Assembly: GCF_014647795.1 (NCBI RefSeq) | Contig: NZ_BMPW01000032.1 | Location: forward strand, 1-64,000 | Direction: 5' to 3' | DNA from: Actinoplanes campanulatus | GTDB lineage: Bacteria; Actinomycetota; Actinomycetes; Mycobacteriales; Micromonosporaceae | DNA: 64,000 bases | Shown here: positions 6,003 to 14,521 of the stretch, piece after piece | Layout: each line of letters starts with the position of its first letter | Numbering within the stretch: the stretch's first letter is position 1 | Notes under the pieces: generated by a model | Told to the model about the DNA's origin: nothing | Seen by the model: only the letters and a program-made list of their open reading frames with translations | Database searches by the model: none | Program-made: the position numbers and the translations under genes

Positions 6003-7877
6003 ATGAACCCCGCCAGGTCGGTGGCCGCAAGTGTCGTCATGCTCGGGTTCCTGACCGCCCCAACGCCGGCGTTCGGTGCGCCGGTGACCTGCGCTCAGCC
6101 CGCCCGGTTCGCCGCGCAGTCATCGGCGGAGTTGCTACGGATCGATCGGCTTGAGCTGGGAATCGCCGATCGGCGCGGGAATGGGGCGGACGTGGAGGGC
6201 GACGGCCCGCGCGGCGGAGACGGTCGCCCGGGAGCGGATGGGAACGGGTCGAAGCCGAGTGCCGGTGGCGCTTCGGGCACCGGCGGCTCGGGCGGCGCGG
6301 TCGCGTCGGGTGTGAGTAGCGATCCGGTCGACGGGCCGGGGAACGACGGGCGCGGGGACTCGGCCGAAGGGCCGATCGGGTCGGAAGACATCGCCGGCGA
6401 CGGCGGATCACGCTCCGGCAGCACGGGCCGAAGCGGGTCGGGTTCCGGGGGCGCGGGCGCGGTTGGCGGGAACGGCATGGGCCCTTCGCCGGCCATCGTC
6501 GATGCGCGCGGCGCTGCGAAAGACTCCAGGGGTGCAAAGAACTCCGGTGACGCGGCGGGTCAGGGCGGCATGACGAGCACCGACGGCATGCTCGGCTCCG
6601 GTGGCGCGATGAACTCCGGCAAGGCGATCGGCTCCGGCGGGGCCAAGGGCAACGGCGGGAAGGGATCCGACCGGGCGGGTGGCGTGGCCGGGAGCGAGCA
6701 CCAGGCGCGGACTCGGCCTTCCGGGGAGCAGACGGGCAGCGGCCGGAATTCCGCTATCGGGGGTGTCGGACTCGGTGAGGCGCGCAGCGTGCTCATCGCC
6801 GATGGGCCGGTCAAGTCGGCGGGCGCGGCGCGGATCCTCAACGGGCAGGTCGGCCGGGGCGGCGCCGGCGACTTCGTGGTGCAGCAGGCTCCGCCGGTCA
6901 AATCCAAGGCCGACGAGCGGGGTACGAGGGCCGAGCAGTTCGGTCCGGTACAGGTCGGGGCGGGGCGGCTCCGGGCGCGGGCGGTGTGGGCGGCCGGGAT
7001 GGAGTGCGGGTCCACCGAGGGTGACGTGTCCTCGTCGGCGGCCGAGATCAGCCGGGTGACGGTCACGGGTGGGGGAATCGGTGCGCTGGTCCGCGTACCG
7101 GAAATGGTCTCCAGCCGCACCGGGACCGCGCTGCGGCAGCACGCTGGGGGCGCACAGACCGTCGCGTCGGCGACTATCACCGCGGGACGGATCAGTCTGG
7201 TCGACAACGAGGTTCGTATCCGCGTGGTGCGCGCGCCGGAACTGCGGGCCAGCATGACCGCGGGCGGTGAGGGACGGGTCGACTACCGGCCCGCCGTCGT
7301 CGAGGTCACCACCCGGAACGGCAAGCAGACTCGTCTGGCTACCTCTGGTGATCACGTTGACATCACCTTGAGTGAGGAGATGCGATCGCTGGAGTCGCTT
7401 CCGGCTCGGCTGACTCCCATCGAGGGCCTGCCGCTGCCGAAGGTGCCGGGAATCCCCGGGCTCGGCAAGCCGGAGTCGGGCCCCGCGCCGATCGGTGGGT
7501 CCGGTCTGACGCTGCGCATCGCGCTCGGTGAAGTACGTCAGGCGACCTCGGGGGACGCGATCGCGGCCCGTGCCACCTCGATCCGGGTGACCCTGGTGTG
7601 TGATGAGGGCGACAGGCAGGGCGCGCCCGGTTACGGCCGGTCCGGTGTGGTCGCCGATCTGGGCATCGGCATGCTCGAGGCGGCCGCGGTGGCCCCGGAG
7701 AACGCTCCCGGTCAGGGCGTTCCGGGCGGCACCGCCGGAGGCGACGGCCCGGACGGAGTGGGACTGCCGATCACGGGCCCGCGGGTCGTCTTCCTGTTCA
7801 TCGCGGGCGCGGCCCTGGTGCTCGGCGGCCTCGCCGCGGTGTTCCTCACGTCACGCCGCCGTCGCAGCGACTCCTGA
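6003..7877 (+). CDS. LPxTG-anchored Gly/Ser-rich cell-wall protein
   Basis: The 624-aa protein has an N-terminal signal peptide (about residues 1-25, ending near AFGA). A long Gly/Ser/Asp-rich low-complexity part follows (about 60-220), then a beta-rich region (about 250-570). The C-terminus is a classic sorting signal: LPITG at about 588-592, a hydrophobic stretch, and SRRRR. It is therefore probably exported and fixed to the wall by a sortase, which is not encoded in this window. Part of the beta region recalls the SCO1860-like wall proteins of actinomycetes, but I cannot confirm that. GAAAGGA lies ahead of the ATG. It is divergent from the PSP1 gene. Confidence 0.85.
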   Translation: MNPARSVAASVVMLGFLTAPTPAFGAPVTCAQPARFAAQSSAELLRIDRLELGIADRRGNGADVEGDGPRGGDGRPGADGNGSKPSAGGASGTGGSGGAVASGVSSDPVDGPGNDGRGDSAEGPIGSEDIAGDGGSRSGSTGRSGSGSGGAGAVGGNGMGPSPAIVDARGAAKDSRGAKNSGDAAGQGGMTSTDGMLGSGGAMNSGKAIGSGGAKGNGGKGSDRAGGVAGSEHQARTRPSGEQTGSGRNSAIGGVGLGEARSVLIADGPVKSAGAARILNGQVGRGGAGDFVVQQAPPVKSKADERGTRAEQFGPVQVGAGRLRARAVWAAGMECGSTEGDVSSSAAEISRVTVTGGGIGALVRVPEMVSSRTGTALRQHAGGAQTVASATITAGRISLVDNEVRIRVVRAPELRASMTAGGEGRVDYRPAVVEVTTRNGKQTRLATSGDHVDITLSEEMRSLESLPARLTPIEGLPLPKVPGIPGLGKPESGPAPIGGSGLTLRIALGEVRQATSGDAIAARATSIRVTLVCDEGDRQGAPGYGRSGVVADLGIGMLEAAAVAPENAPGQGVPGGTAGGDGPDGVGLPITGPRVVFLFIAGAALVLGGLAAVFLTSRRRRSDS

Positions 7878-7910
7878 CCCGCACCTCGCCACCGGGAGAC
7901 CCCGAAGCCC

Positions 7911-7955
7911 GTCGCAAGGCTTACGACACGACCCACGTGCCGCAAGCCTTGCGAC
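7911..7955. terminator. 12-bp hairpin after the LPxTG gene
   Basis: GTCGCAAGGCTT (7911-7922) and AAGCCTTGCGAC (7944-7955) are perfect inverted repeats around a 21-nt loop. They lie 34 nt after the stop of the wall-protein gene. There is no T-tract. The position between convergent genes suggests a terminator for both sides. Confidence 0.55.
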
Positions 7956-8038
7956 ACGTTCCCGGATGGCCCCGCGCGGGAACGACAGTGCAGGCCGGGG
8001 GACGGCGGCGGGGCCGGGCCGGTGGCGCGGGGGCCGGG

Positions 8039-8644
8039 TCAGACCAGCAAGGGGGTCTGGAGGGCGGTGGAGCCGTCGAGCAGGCCCTCGGCGCGGTCGT
8101 AGGAGTCGGCGATGGTGCGTAGCAGGACGGCTCCGAGGGTGGCGGCCGCGGTGGCTTGGGTGTCGGGGGGATGGTCGCCGCCGGTGAGGGTGATCGCCTC
8201 GGTGGAGAGGGACGCCTCGGCCAGGGTGACGGCCAGGTCGTCGCGGGTGCGGATCATCCAGTCGGTGAGGTCGTCGGCCAGGTCGGCGGTCGCCTCCATG
8301 CGGCTGCCCAGGCTGTCGGGGCCGCCGTTGAGGTGCTCGGCCGCGCGGCGGCGGGCCGCCTCATACGCTTCGGCGGCCTCGCCCGACCAGCTCCCGGCCG
8401 GGGGTAGCGCGTCGGCCAGGTCGGCATAGGCCCGGGCGTCGGCGCGCAGCTCGGGGACGGCGTCCAGGATGGATGCCGGGTGCAGGGCGGCGACGGCGCG
8501 GGCCGCGTCACCGGGCAGGAGGCGGACGCGGCGCAGCTCGGCCCAGACGTCGTGGCCCTCCGGCGCGCCGATGGTGGCGAGCACCTCGTCGACCCGGTTG
8601 AGCAGTGGGGCCGCCGCGTCGAGCAGCTGGTCGAGCCGGTCCAT
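8039..8644 (-). CDS. WXG100-like helical protein (201 aa)
   Basis: The protein is predicted to be nearly all helical and Ala-rich. It contains GSWSGEAAEAYEAARRRA about residues 83-100, which resembles the WxG turn and following helix of WXG100/ESX-related proteins, although it is twice the usual length. It starts at ATG 8644 in a TGATG overlap with the stop of the upstream gene; the adjacent GTG at 8647 is also possible. It is the third gene of a YbaB-small helical protein-WXG-like cassette, a common arrangement around type VII substrates. Function is inferred from context only. Confidence 0.65.
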   Translation of the reverse strand: MDRLDQLLDAAAPLLNRVDEVLATIGAPEGHDVWAELRRVRLLPGDAARAVAALHPASILDAVPELRADARAYADLADALPPAGSWSGEAAEAYEAARRRAAEHLNGGPDSLGSRMEATADLADDLTDWMIRTRDDLAVTLAEASLSTEAITLTGGDHPPDTQATAAATLGAVLLRTIADSYDRAEGLLDGSTALQTPLLV

Positions 8645-8943
8645 CACTGCTGGCCCCGCAGAAGGCGGCGCCGGACGGTCTCGTCGGTGTCGGCGTAGTG
8701 CCGGGCGCCGGAACGCACGGCGCCCGCCATCTCGGAGAGGCGGTCGGCGGCGTCGGCGGCCTCGCGCGCCCGCGCGGCCAGCACGGCCGTCCAGCCGGCG
8801 TAGAGGGCACGCCCGATCCGCCCTGGGCGGCCGGCGTCGTCGGCACCGAAGGCGACCGCCGCCGGGGCCAGGTTGGGCATCCGGCGGTCCATGGTGGTCA
8901 GAGCGGCCGCCGCATGGTCGATCTGGTCGGCGAGTCGATCCAT
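8644..8943 (-). CDS. Small helical ESX-associated protein (99 aa)
   Basis: An Ala/Arg-rich, probably all-helical protein of WXG100-like length, starting MDRLADQIDHAAAALTTMD. A typical WxG turn is not obvious, but a GWTAVLAARAREAADAADRL helix stretch follows a glycine. The ATG at 8943 lies one base after the stop of the YbaB-like gene, so translation is coupled. It probably acts with its two operon partners. I would call it a WXG100-type hypothetical protein and nothing more precise. Confidence 0.6.
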   Translation of the reverse strand: MDRLADQIDHAAAALTTMDRRMPNLAPAAVAFGADDAGRPGRIGRALYAGWTAVLAARAREAADAADRLSEMAGAVRSGARHYADTDETVRRRLLRGQQ

Positions 8944-8944
8944 G

Positions 8945-9271
8945 TCAGTGCCCCTCCAGCGTGCGGAACTGTCCGAAAACCTCGGCATGCAGCTTCTCCC
9001 GGGCCCAGCGGGCGGCCTCGGCCGCACTGGTCACGACGGCGCGCATCTCACGGGCGAACTCGGCCGGCTCGCGATGACGCAGCGGGCCGTGCACCTGAAC
9101 GTCCACGATGTCGCCCGCGGCGGTCACGACCACCTCGATCGACTGGTCCGGCGAATGCACCGAGACGGTGTGAGCGGACACGGCCTTGTCGAAGTCGGCA
9201 CGCAGCTCTTCAAAGTGCCGATATCGGTCGATCGCCTCGTCGATCCACGCCTCGTCGATCTCGCGGGCCAT
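8945..9271 (-). CDS. YbaB/EbfC-family protein
   Basis: The 108-aa protein has the central pattern of the YbaB/EbfC nucleoid-associated family: SVHSPDQSIEVVVTAAGDIVDVQV followed by helices rich in charged residues. Paralogues of this kind occur at the head of ESX/WXG100 cassettes in actinobacteria and are unlikely to be the housekeeping YbaB. ATG 9271 is chosen because GAGGAG sits 6 nt upstream; a longer frame begins at 9295. It leads the minus-strand operon 9271-8039. Confidence 0.75.
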   Translation of the reverse strand: MAREIDEAWIDEAIDRYRHFEELRADFDKAVSAHTVSVHSPDQSIEVVVTAAGDIVDVQVHGPLRHREPAEFAREMRAVVTSAAEAARWAREKLHAEVFGQFRTLEGH

Positions 9272-9365
9272 CCATGGCTCCTCACCGCGCGTCATGTCGC
9301 CGTCGCGTTCCGGGTTGAGACCGTACCCGCTCAGGCGACCGTCCCGCTACGTCGCCGCATCCTTT

Positions 9366-9374
9366 GTGGATAAC
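9366..9374 (-). promoter_or_regulatory. DnaA box upstream of holB
   Basis: TGTGGATAA on the plus strand is the exact complement of the DnaA box TTATCCACA. It lies in the 211-nt gap between the divergent YbaB cassette and the DNA polymerase III delta' gene. Confidence 0.45.
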
Positions 9375-9482
9375 CCCCGACGGGGGCGACTGAGCGTGAC
9401 GGTACGCCTTTAGGTGACTACCATTCGTAATCGACTCGATCCGGTGGCGCTTTTCGTCGTACCGGCGAAATACCATCGTCGG

Positions 9483-10679
9483 GTGAGTCCGCATGATGTC
9501 TTCTCCGAGCTGGTGGGCCAGGACGAGCCGGTCGTGACGCTGCGCCGGGCCGCCGCCGCGGCCGCCCGGATCGTGGCGGGCGAGCCGGATTCCGGCGGCA
9601 TGACGCACGCCTGGATCTTCACCGGCCCACCCGGCGCTCGCCGCACGGTCGCGGCGCGGGTGTTCGCGGCCGCGCTCCAGTGCGAGCGGGACGGCACAGG
9701 CTGCGGTGAGTGCCACGGGTGTCACACGACGCTCGCCGGCACCCACGCGGACGTGCAGATCGTGACGACCGAGGGTCTGACCATCAAGACCGAGGAGACC
9801 AGGGCCGTGGTGCTCCGGGCGGCGAGCGCGCCGACCGGCGGCCGCTGGCAGGTCGTGATCATCGAGGCGGCCGACCGGCTCCACGAGCGGGCCAGCAACG
9901 CGCTGCTCAAGGCGATCGAGGAGCCGTCTCCGCGGACCGTCTTCCTGCTGTGCACGCCGTCGGTGCACCCGGACGACATCCTGGTGACGATCCGGTCCCG
10001 GTGCCGCCTGGTGTCGCTGCGCCAGCCACCGGCGGCCGCGGTCGCCGACGTCCTCGTGCGGCGCCACGACATCGCGCCGGACCAGGCGGCATGGGCCGCG
10101 GCGGCGTCACAGGGCGACGTGGAGCGGGCCCGGCAGCTGGCCGCCGATCCGGAGGCCCGGGGGCGGCGTGACGACGTGCTCTCCGTTCCCCGCAAGCTGA
10201 CCAGCATCGGCGCCTGTTTCGACGCGGCGTCGCGGCTGGAGGCGGCCTCGAAGCAGGAGGCGGCGATCTCGGTGGCCGAGCTCGACGTGGCCGAGCGTGC
10301 GGCATTGGAGCGGGCGCTCGGCGCGGGCGGCACCGGCCGGGGGGCCACGACGGCGATGCGCGGCGCCGCCGGCCAGCTGAAGGAGCTGGAGCGCAACCAG
10401 AAGCTGCGGGCCACCCGGGCCCAACGGGACGCTCTGGACCGGGCGCTCCAGGATCTGATCGGCTTCTACCGGGACGTGCTGGTCACCTCGATGCGCGCAC
10501 CCGTTCCGGTGGTGCACGGTGACCTGGCGGCGGTGTCGGCGGCGGCGGCCGGGAAGTGGACGCCGGAGAGCACGCTGCGCCGCCTGGAGGCGGTGCTGAC
10601 CTGCCGGGACGCGATCGATCGCAACGTGAAGCCACAGGTCGCCCTGGAGGCGATGATGGTCAGCCTCTGGCAGGGCTGA
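9483..10679 (+). CDS. holB: DNA polymerase III subunit delta'
   Basis: The 398-aa clamp-loader protein has a AAA+ module. The zinc-binding set C-x7-C-x2-C-x2-C (CERDGTGCGECHGC) is at about 65-78, the sensor region reads NALLKAIEEPSP, and the SRC motif (IRSRCR) supplies the arginine finger. The P-loop reads GPPGARRTVAA, without the usual Lys, consistent with a delta' subunit that does not hydrolyse ATP. GTG 9483 is chosen because the protein then begins SPHDVFSELVGQDEPV, the conserved start. TACCAT lies 6 nt before it, fitting a leaderless mRNA. It loads the beta clamp in the replisome. Confidence 0.93.
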   Translation: MSPHDVFSELVGQDEPVVTLRRAAAAAARIVAGEPDSGGMTHAWIFTGPPGARRTVAARVFAAALQCERDGTGCGECHGCHTTLAGTHADVQIVTTEGLTIKTEETRAVVLRAASAPTGGRWQVVIIEAADRLHERASNALLKAIEEPSPRTVFLLCTPSVHPDDILVTIRSRCRLVSLRQPPAAAVADVLVRRHDIAPDQAAWAAAASQGDVERARQLAADPEARGRRDDVLSVPRKLTSIGACFDAASRLEAASKQEAAISVAELDVAERAALERALGAGGTGRGATTAMRGAAGQLKELERNQKLRATRAQRDALDRALQDLIGFYRDVLVTSMRAPVPVVHGDLAAVSAAAAGKWTPESTLRRLEAVLTCRDAIDRNVKPQVALEAMMVSLWQG

Positions 10680-10767
10680 GCGCCCGCCGAAGGCAGGGCC
10701 GAACGCTCGCCGAAGGCAGGGGTTGAATGCCCGCCGGAAGCGATGGCCGAGGGAAGGCAGGGCTGAG
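10680..10767 (+). repeat. Degenerate tandem repeat of about 24 nt after holB
   Basis: The unit around GCCGAAGGCAGGG recurs about four times with decay (GCCGAAGGCAGGGCCGAACG, GCCGAAGGCAGGGGTTGAAT, GCCGGAAGCGATGGCCGAGG, then AAGGCAGGGCTGA). The last bases of holB (GGCAGGGCTGA) fit the same unit, so the repeat may have grown from the gene end. The rest of the gap to 11004 holds a terminator (10783-10825) and a palindrome before the next gene. Confidence 0.5.
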
Positions 10768-10782
10768 AGGGCCTTGGAACGG

Positions 10783-10825
10783 CCGTGTGGCCCGCGCCGG
10801 CAAGACCCCGGCACGGGCCACACGG
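10783..10825 (+). terminator. Terminator downstream of holB
   Basis: CCGTGTGGCCCG (10783-10794) pairs perfectly with CGGGCCACACGG (10814-10825), with additional CCGG/CCGG pairing inside. No T-tract follows, as is usual in high-GC actinomycetes. Confidence 0.65.
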
Positions 10826-10984
10826 TTCCCGGGGCCCGGATTCAGTGCAATGCGCTGGCTCCCCAAGCCGGACTCCCGAAACTTCCGAATCCTGACCGAA
10901 ACGTTAGGCCGATTTGCTCCAGACGTCAACCTTGACGCATAGACATTGGTCGCTTTAGTTTACGAGCGTCCGACCGCCCGGTTT

Positions 10985-10997
10985 CCGAAAGTTTCGG
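10985..10997 (+). promoter_or_regulatory. Palindrome CCGAAA-G-TTTCGG overlapping the RBS of the SGNH hydrolase gene
   Basis: A perfect 6-bp inverted repeat with a one-base centre lies 8 nt before the ATG at 11005 and overlaps its GGAG. CGAAA-N-TTTCG elements are known near actinomycete polysaccharide-hydrolase genes, where they act in repression; here the role is inferred from similarity and position. Confidence 0.45.
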
Positions 10998-11004
10998 AGT
11001 GCTC

Positions 11005-12342
11005 ATGTCGACTCGACGCGAGATGCTGGCGCTGGCATCCGGCGCCGCGCTCACCGCCGCCGCTCTTCCCGGCCCGGCCGCCGCGGCCGGCCGCGCCGAC
11101 GGGTGGGTCGCCACCTGGGCGGCCGCGCCGACCACGGTGCCACCCGGCGACCCGCTGATCCTGAACGGCCAGACCGTCCGGCAGGTGGTGCGCACCAGCG
11201 TGGGCGGTGAGCGGCTGCGGATCCGGCTGACCAACGAGTTCGGCGCCACCCCGCTGCGGATCGGCGAGGTGCGGGTCGCGATCCGGGCCGGTGACGGCGC
11301 GAGCACCGACGCGGTTCCGGGCACCGACCGGCGGGTGACCTTCGGCGGGCGGGAGGCGGTCACCGTGCCGGCCGGGGCCCCGCTGGTCAGCGACCCGGTG
11401 CGCCTGGGCCTGCCGCCCGGCGCCGACCTGGTGATCAGCGTCTTCCTGCCGGAGCGCACGCCGGTGACCACGCTGGCCGCCTTCGCCTTCCAGGACAACG
11501 CGATCGCCGCCGGCAACGTGACCGGGGCGGCACGGATCACCCCCACCAGCACGATCGGCCAGTACCTGTTCCTGTCCGGAGTCAGCGTGTGGGGCGGTGA
11601 CGGCACCGGAGTCACCGTGCAAGGCGGTGACGACGCCGGGGTCGGCGGGCGGGGCGGGGACGGGGCGGTCGTCACGCTCGGCGACTCGATCACCAACGGG
11701 GCGAACACCGTGACCAGCGCCAACCACCGCTGGCCGGACCTGCTGGCGGCGCGTTTCCGGTCGGCCCGGATCCGGCTCGGGGTGGCGAACGTGGGCATCT
11801 CCGGGAACCGGCTGCTGCACGACCCGAACCCTCCGGCGGGCAGCGGAGCCGAGGCGTTCGCGGCATTTTTCGGGCACAGCGGGCTGCGCCGGTTCGACCG
11901 GGATGTGGTGGCGCAGCCGGGGGTCACGCATCTCGTGGTGCTGCTAGGGGTGAACGATCTCGGTCATCCGGGCACGGTGGCGCCGCCCGGGGAGGTGGTC
12001 ACGGCGGACGATCTGATCTGGGGGCACCGCCAGCTCGTCGCACGGGCGCGGCTGGCCGGGCTGCGGGTGTACGGCGCAACGATCCTGCCGTTCAAGGACG
12101 ACACGCTCGGCTTCTACACCGTCGAGAACGAGCGTAAGCGGGCCGCGCTGAACGCCTGGATCCGGACCTCCGGCGAGTACGACGCGGTGATCGACTTCGA
12201 CGCGGCGGTCCGTGATCCGGCCGATCCGCTGCGGCTTGCCGCCCGTTACGACAGCGGCGACCACCTGCACCCGAACGACGCCGGCATGGCGGCGATGGCG
12301 GCCGCCGTGCCTATCCGGCTGTTCCGGCCGGGACCGGGCTGA
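11005..12342 (+). CDS. Secreted SGNH/GDSL-type hydrolase
   Basis: The 445-aa protein begins [19 protein letters not shown], a twin-arginine-like signal peptide with Ala-rich h-region. A beta-rich N-terminal domain follows (about 35-190). Then comes the SGNH hydrolase: [10 protein letters not shown] (catalytic Ser, block I), [10 protein letters not shown] (Gly), LLGVNDLG (Asn, block III) and DHLHPNDAG (Asp and His, block V). It should be an exported esterase, perhaps deacetylating plant polysaccharide. ATG 11005 is chosen for GGAG 5 nt upstream. Its 3' end overlaps the convergent tmk fusion by 32 nt. Confidence 0.9.
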   Translation: MSTRREMLALASGAALTAAALPGPAAAAGRADGWVATWAAAPTTVPPGDPLILNGQTVRQVVRTSVGGERLRIRLTNEFGATPLRIGEVRVAIRAGDGASTDAVPGTDRRVTFGGREAVTVPAGAPLVSDPVRLGLPPGADLVISVFLPERTPVTTLAAFAFQDNAIAAGNVTGAARITPTSTIGQYLFLSGVSVWGGDGTGVTVQGGDDAGVGGRGGDGAVVTLGDSITNGANTVTSANHRWPDLLAARFRSARIRLGVANVGISGNRLLHDPNPPAGSGAEAFAAFFGHSGLRRFDRDVVAQPGVTHLVVLLGVNDLGHPGTVAPPGEVVTADDLIWGHRQLVARARLAGLRVYGATILPFKDDTLGFYTVENERKRAALNAWIRTSGEYDAVIDFDAAVRDPADPLRLAARYDSGDHLHPNDAGMAAMAAAVPIRLFRPGPG

Positions 12343-14389
12343 GCAGCGACGACAGCCGGGCCTCGACCGCCGCGGCGATCTCCTCGACCGGCCGGGCGGC
12401 GTCCAGCACCAGGTAGCGCTTGGGGTCGGCGGCCGCCAGGTCGAGGAACGCGTAGCGGACCCGCTCGTGGAACGCCCGGGACTCGCTCTCCAGCCGGTCG
12501 GCGGCCTCGCCGCGGGAGTCGACCCGGGTCAGGCCGACGCCGGGGTCGACGTCCAGCAGGACCACCAGGTCGGGCTTGAGGCCGCCGGTGGCCCACGCCG
12601 ACAGCCAGGAGATCTCCTGGACCGGGAGGGTACGGCCGGCGCCCTGGTAGGCCAGTGACGAGTCCACGTACCGGTCGCTGATCACGACGGCCCCGCGGCT
12701 GAGTGCCGGCCGGACCACCGTGGCGACGTGGTGCGCCCGGTCGGCGGCGTAGAGCAGGGCTTCGGCCCGGGCGGACGGCGTCTCGGCCCGGTCCAGGACG
12801 AGCCCGCGGATCCGGGCGCCGATGTCGGTGGCGCCGGGCTCGCGGGTGACCACCACGTCGCGCCCGTCCGCCTTGAGCGCCTCGGCGAGACGGGTGACCT
12901 GGGTGGACTTGCCGGCGCCCTCACCGCCCTCGAAGACCACGAAGACGCCGGAGCGGGGGAACGACTCGGGCGGCGACAGCGGCCGCCCGCGCAGTGACCC
13001 GATCAGGTCGGGCAGCACCGGGACACCGGGTTTGTCGTCCATCTGGCGGAACGCGCCGATGCCCACCCAGATGCCGATCGCGCCGGCCACCACGAGCAGG
13101 ACCCGGGTGGCCGAGATGTCGATGTGGAAGAGGCCCATGTCGACCCGGCGGGAGCTGCCGAGGCCGACCAGGATGCCGGAGAGCGTGATGGCCAGCAGCA
13201 GGACGGTTCGGACGCCGATCTGCACCACGGCGAAGGTGCGGCCGCGCAGTTCGTCGGCGATCTCCCCGTACAGAAGGGTGGTGCCGGACAGGAACGCCAT
13301 GCCGGCGCCGGCACCGACCATGATGGCGCCGAAGAGCGCCATGGAGAGGTGGATGGAGAACCCGAGGAACATCACCGAGCCACTGGCCAGCACGATGCTC
13401 ATGCCGAACCAGCGTTTGCGGGACAGCTCCTTGACGATCATCGGGCCCAGGCCGATGCCGATCGCGAGGCCCATGAAGATGGTGCCGAAGAGCAGGTAGA
13501 AGGCGGCCTGTCCGGCGCCGAGCGACTTGGCGAACTTCTCCGCCGCGCCGATCACCACACCGCCGGCCCCGAACGCGCCGAAGATGCCGAGGACCAGGCC
13601 GCGCACCAGCGGGGTGTTGCCGATGAACTTCCACCCGTCCAGGAACTGGCGGGTCATGCTCTGCTCGGCGGCCTTCTCCCGGGCGGCGCTCTTGCCGCCG
13701 ATCTCCTTGATGCCGAAGAAGACCACGAGCGCGGTGGCGAGCCGGGCGAACGCGTTGATGTAGAGCGCCAACTGGATGGGCTGGGCCCAGTCGGGCAGGG
13801 AGGCGCCGGACTGCTGGAGGCCGGCGGTGAGCGCGGCGAGCGACAGCGCGGCCAGGATCGGCGTGATCCCGTACGTCGTGATCAGGGTCAGCTGGTTGGA
13901 GACCTCGATCTGCGATTTCGGGATGAGGTTGGGGACCGCGGCCTCCTTGGCCGGGATCCAGATCAGGGTGATCGTCTCGCCGATGAAGGTGGCGATGGTG
14001 GCCCAGGCGACGGTCTGCGCCGGGGTCCCGCCGAGCAGCGGGACGAGCGGGATCGAGAAGTAGATGACGAACCGCAGCAGATCGACGATCACCATCGTGT
14101 AGCGGCGGTCGAACCGGTCGGCGAAGACGCCGGCGATCGGGCCGAGCAGGAGAGCGGGGATCAGGCGTACGGCGATGGTGCCGCCGAACGCGGCGCCCTG
14201 GGCTGCCGGGTTCTCGAACTGGGCGGAGGCGAACAGCGCGGTGGCGAGCAGGCCGACCCAGTCACCGAAGGAGGCGGCGGCGAGCACCAGCCAGAGCCGC
14301 CGGAAGCCGCGCCGCCGCAGAACCGAGCGCAGCGCCGCTATGCCCGAAATGTCGACGGGCCCCGGCTCCTGTTGCGTTTCCGTGTTGAT
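12311..14389 (-). CDS. tmk: MFS permease-thymidylate kinase fusion
   Basis: The C-terminal 212 residues are dTMP kinase: [15 protein letters not shown] (P-loop), [28 protein letters not shown] and [10 protein letters not shown]. It converts dTMP to dTDP. The N-terminal part is a 12-helix-like MFS transporter (about residues 30-430), an arrangement known in actinomycetes. The first in-frame ATG/GTG/TTG is GTG 14287, but that would cut into helix 1 and lose the conserved [21 protein letters not shown] lead. Upstream the frame stays open to a stop at 14408. GGGAGG lies 8 nt before ATC (14387-14389), giving a 692-aa protein with an AUC start. If GTG is used the protein is 658 aa. Confidence 0.85.
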   Translation of the reverse strand: MNTETQQEPGPVDISGIAALRSVLRRRGFRRLWLVLAAASFGDWVGLLATALFASAQFENPAAQGAAFGGTIAVRLIPALLLGPIAGVFADRFDRRYTMVIVDLLRFVIYFSIPLVPLLGGTPAQTVAWATIATFIGETITLIWIPAKEAAVPNLIPKSQIEVSNQLTLITTYGITPILAALSLAALTAGLQQSGASLPDWAQPIQLALYINAFARLATALVVFFGIKEIGGKSAAREKAAEQSMTRQFLDGWKFIGNTPLVRGLVLGIFGAFGAGGVVIGAAEKFAKSLGAGQAAFYLLFGTIFMGLAIGIGLGPMIVKELSRKRWFGMSIVLASGSVMFLGFSIHLSMALFGAIMVGAGAGMAFLSGTTLLYGEIADELRGRTFAVVQIGVRTVLLLAITLSGILVGLGSSRRVDMGLFHIDISATRVLLVVAGAIGIWVGIGAFRQMDDKPGVPVLPDLIGSLRGRPLSPPESFPRSGVFVVFEGGEGAGKSTQVTRLAEALKADGRDVVVTREPGATDIGARIRGLVLDRAETPSARAEALLYAADRAHHVATVVRPALSRGAVVISDRYVDSSLAYQGAGRTLPVQEISWLSAWATGGLKPDLVVLLDVDPGVGLTRVDSRGEAADRLESESRAFHERVRYAFLDLAAADPKRYLVLDAARPVEEIAAAVEARLSSLLSPVPAGTAG

Positions 14390-14521
14390 GGCCCCTACCT
14401 CCCGTGGTCACTGCTCGGAGCACTGTAACCGTCCGCTCCATGGGTCGCGGGGCAACCACGATCGGGTGGAGCAGAGATGAATGTCTTTCGTGTTACCCGT
14501 CTCACGGGATACCGTGCTGGC

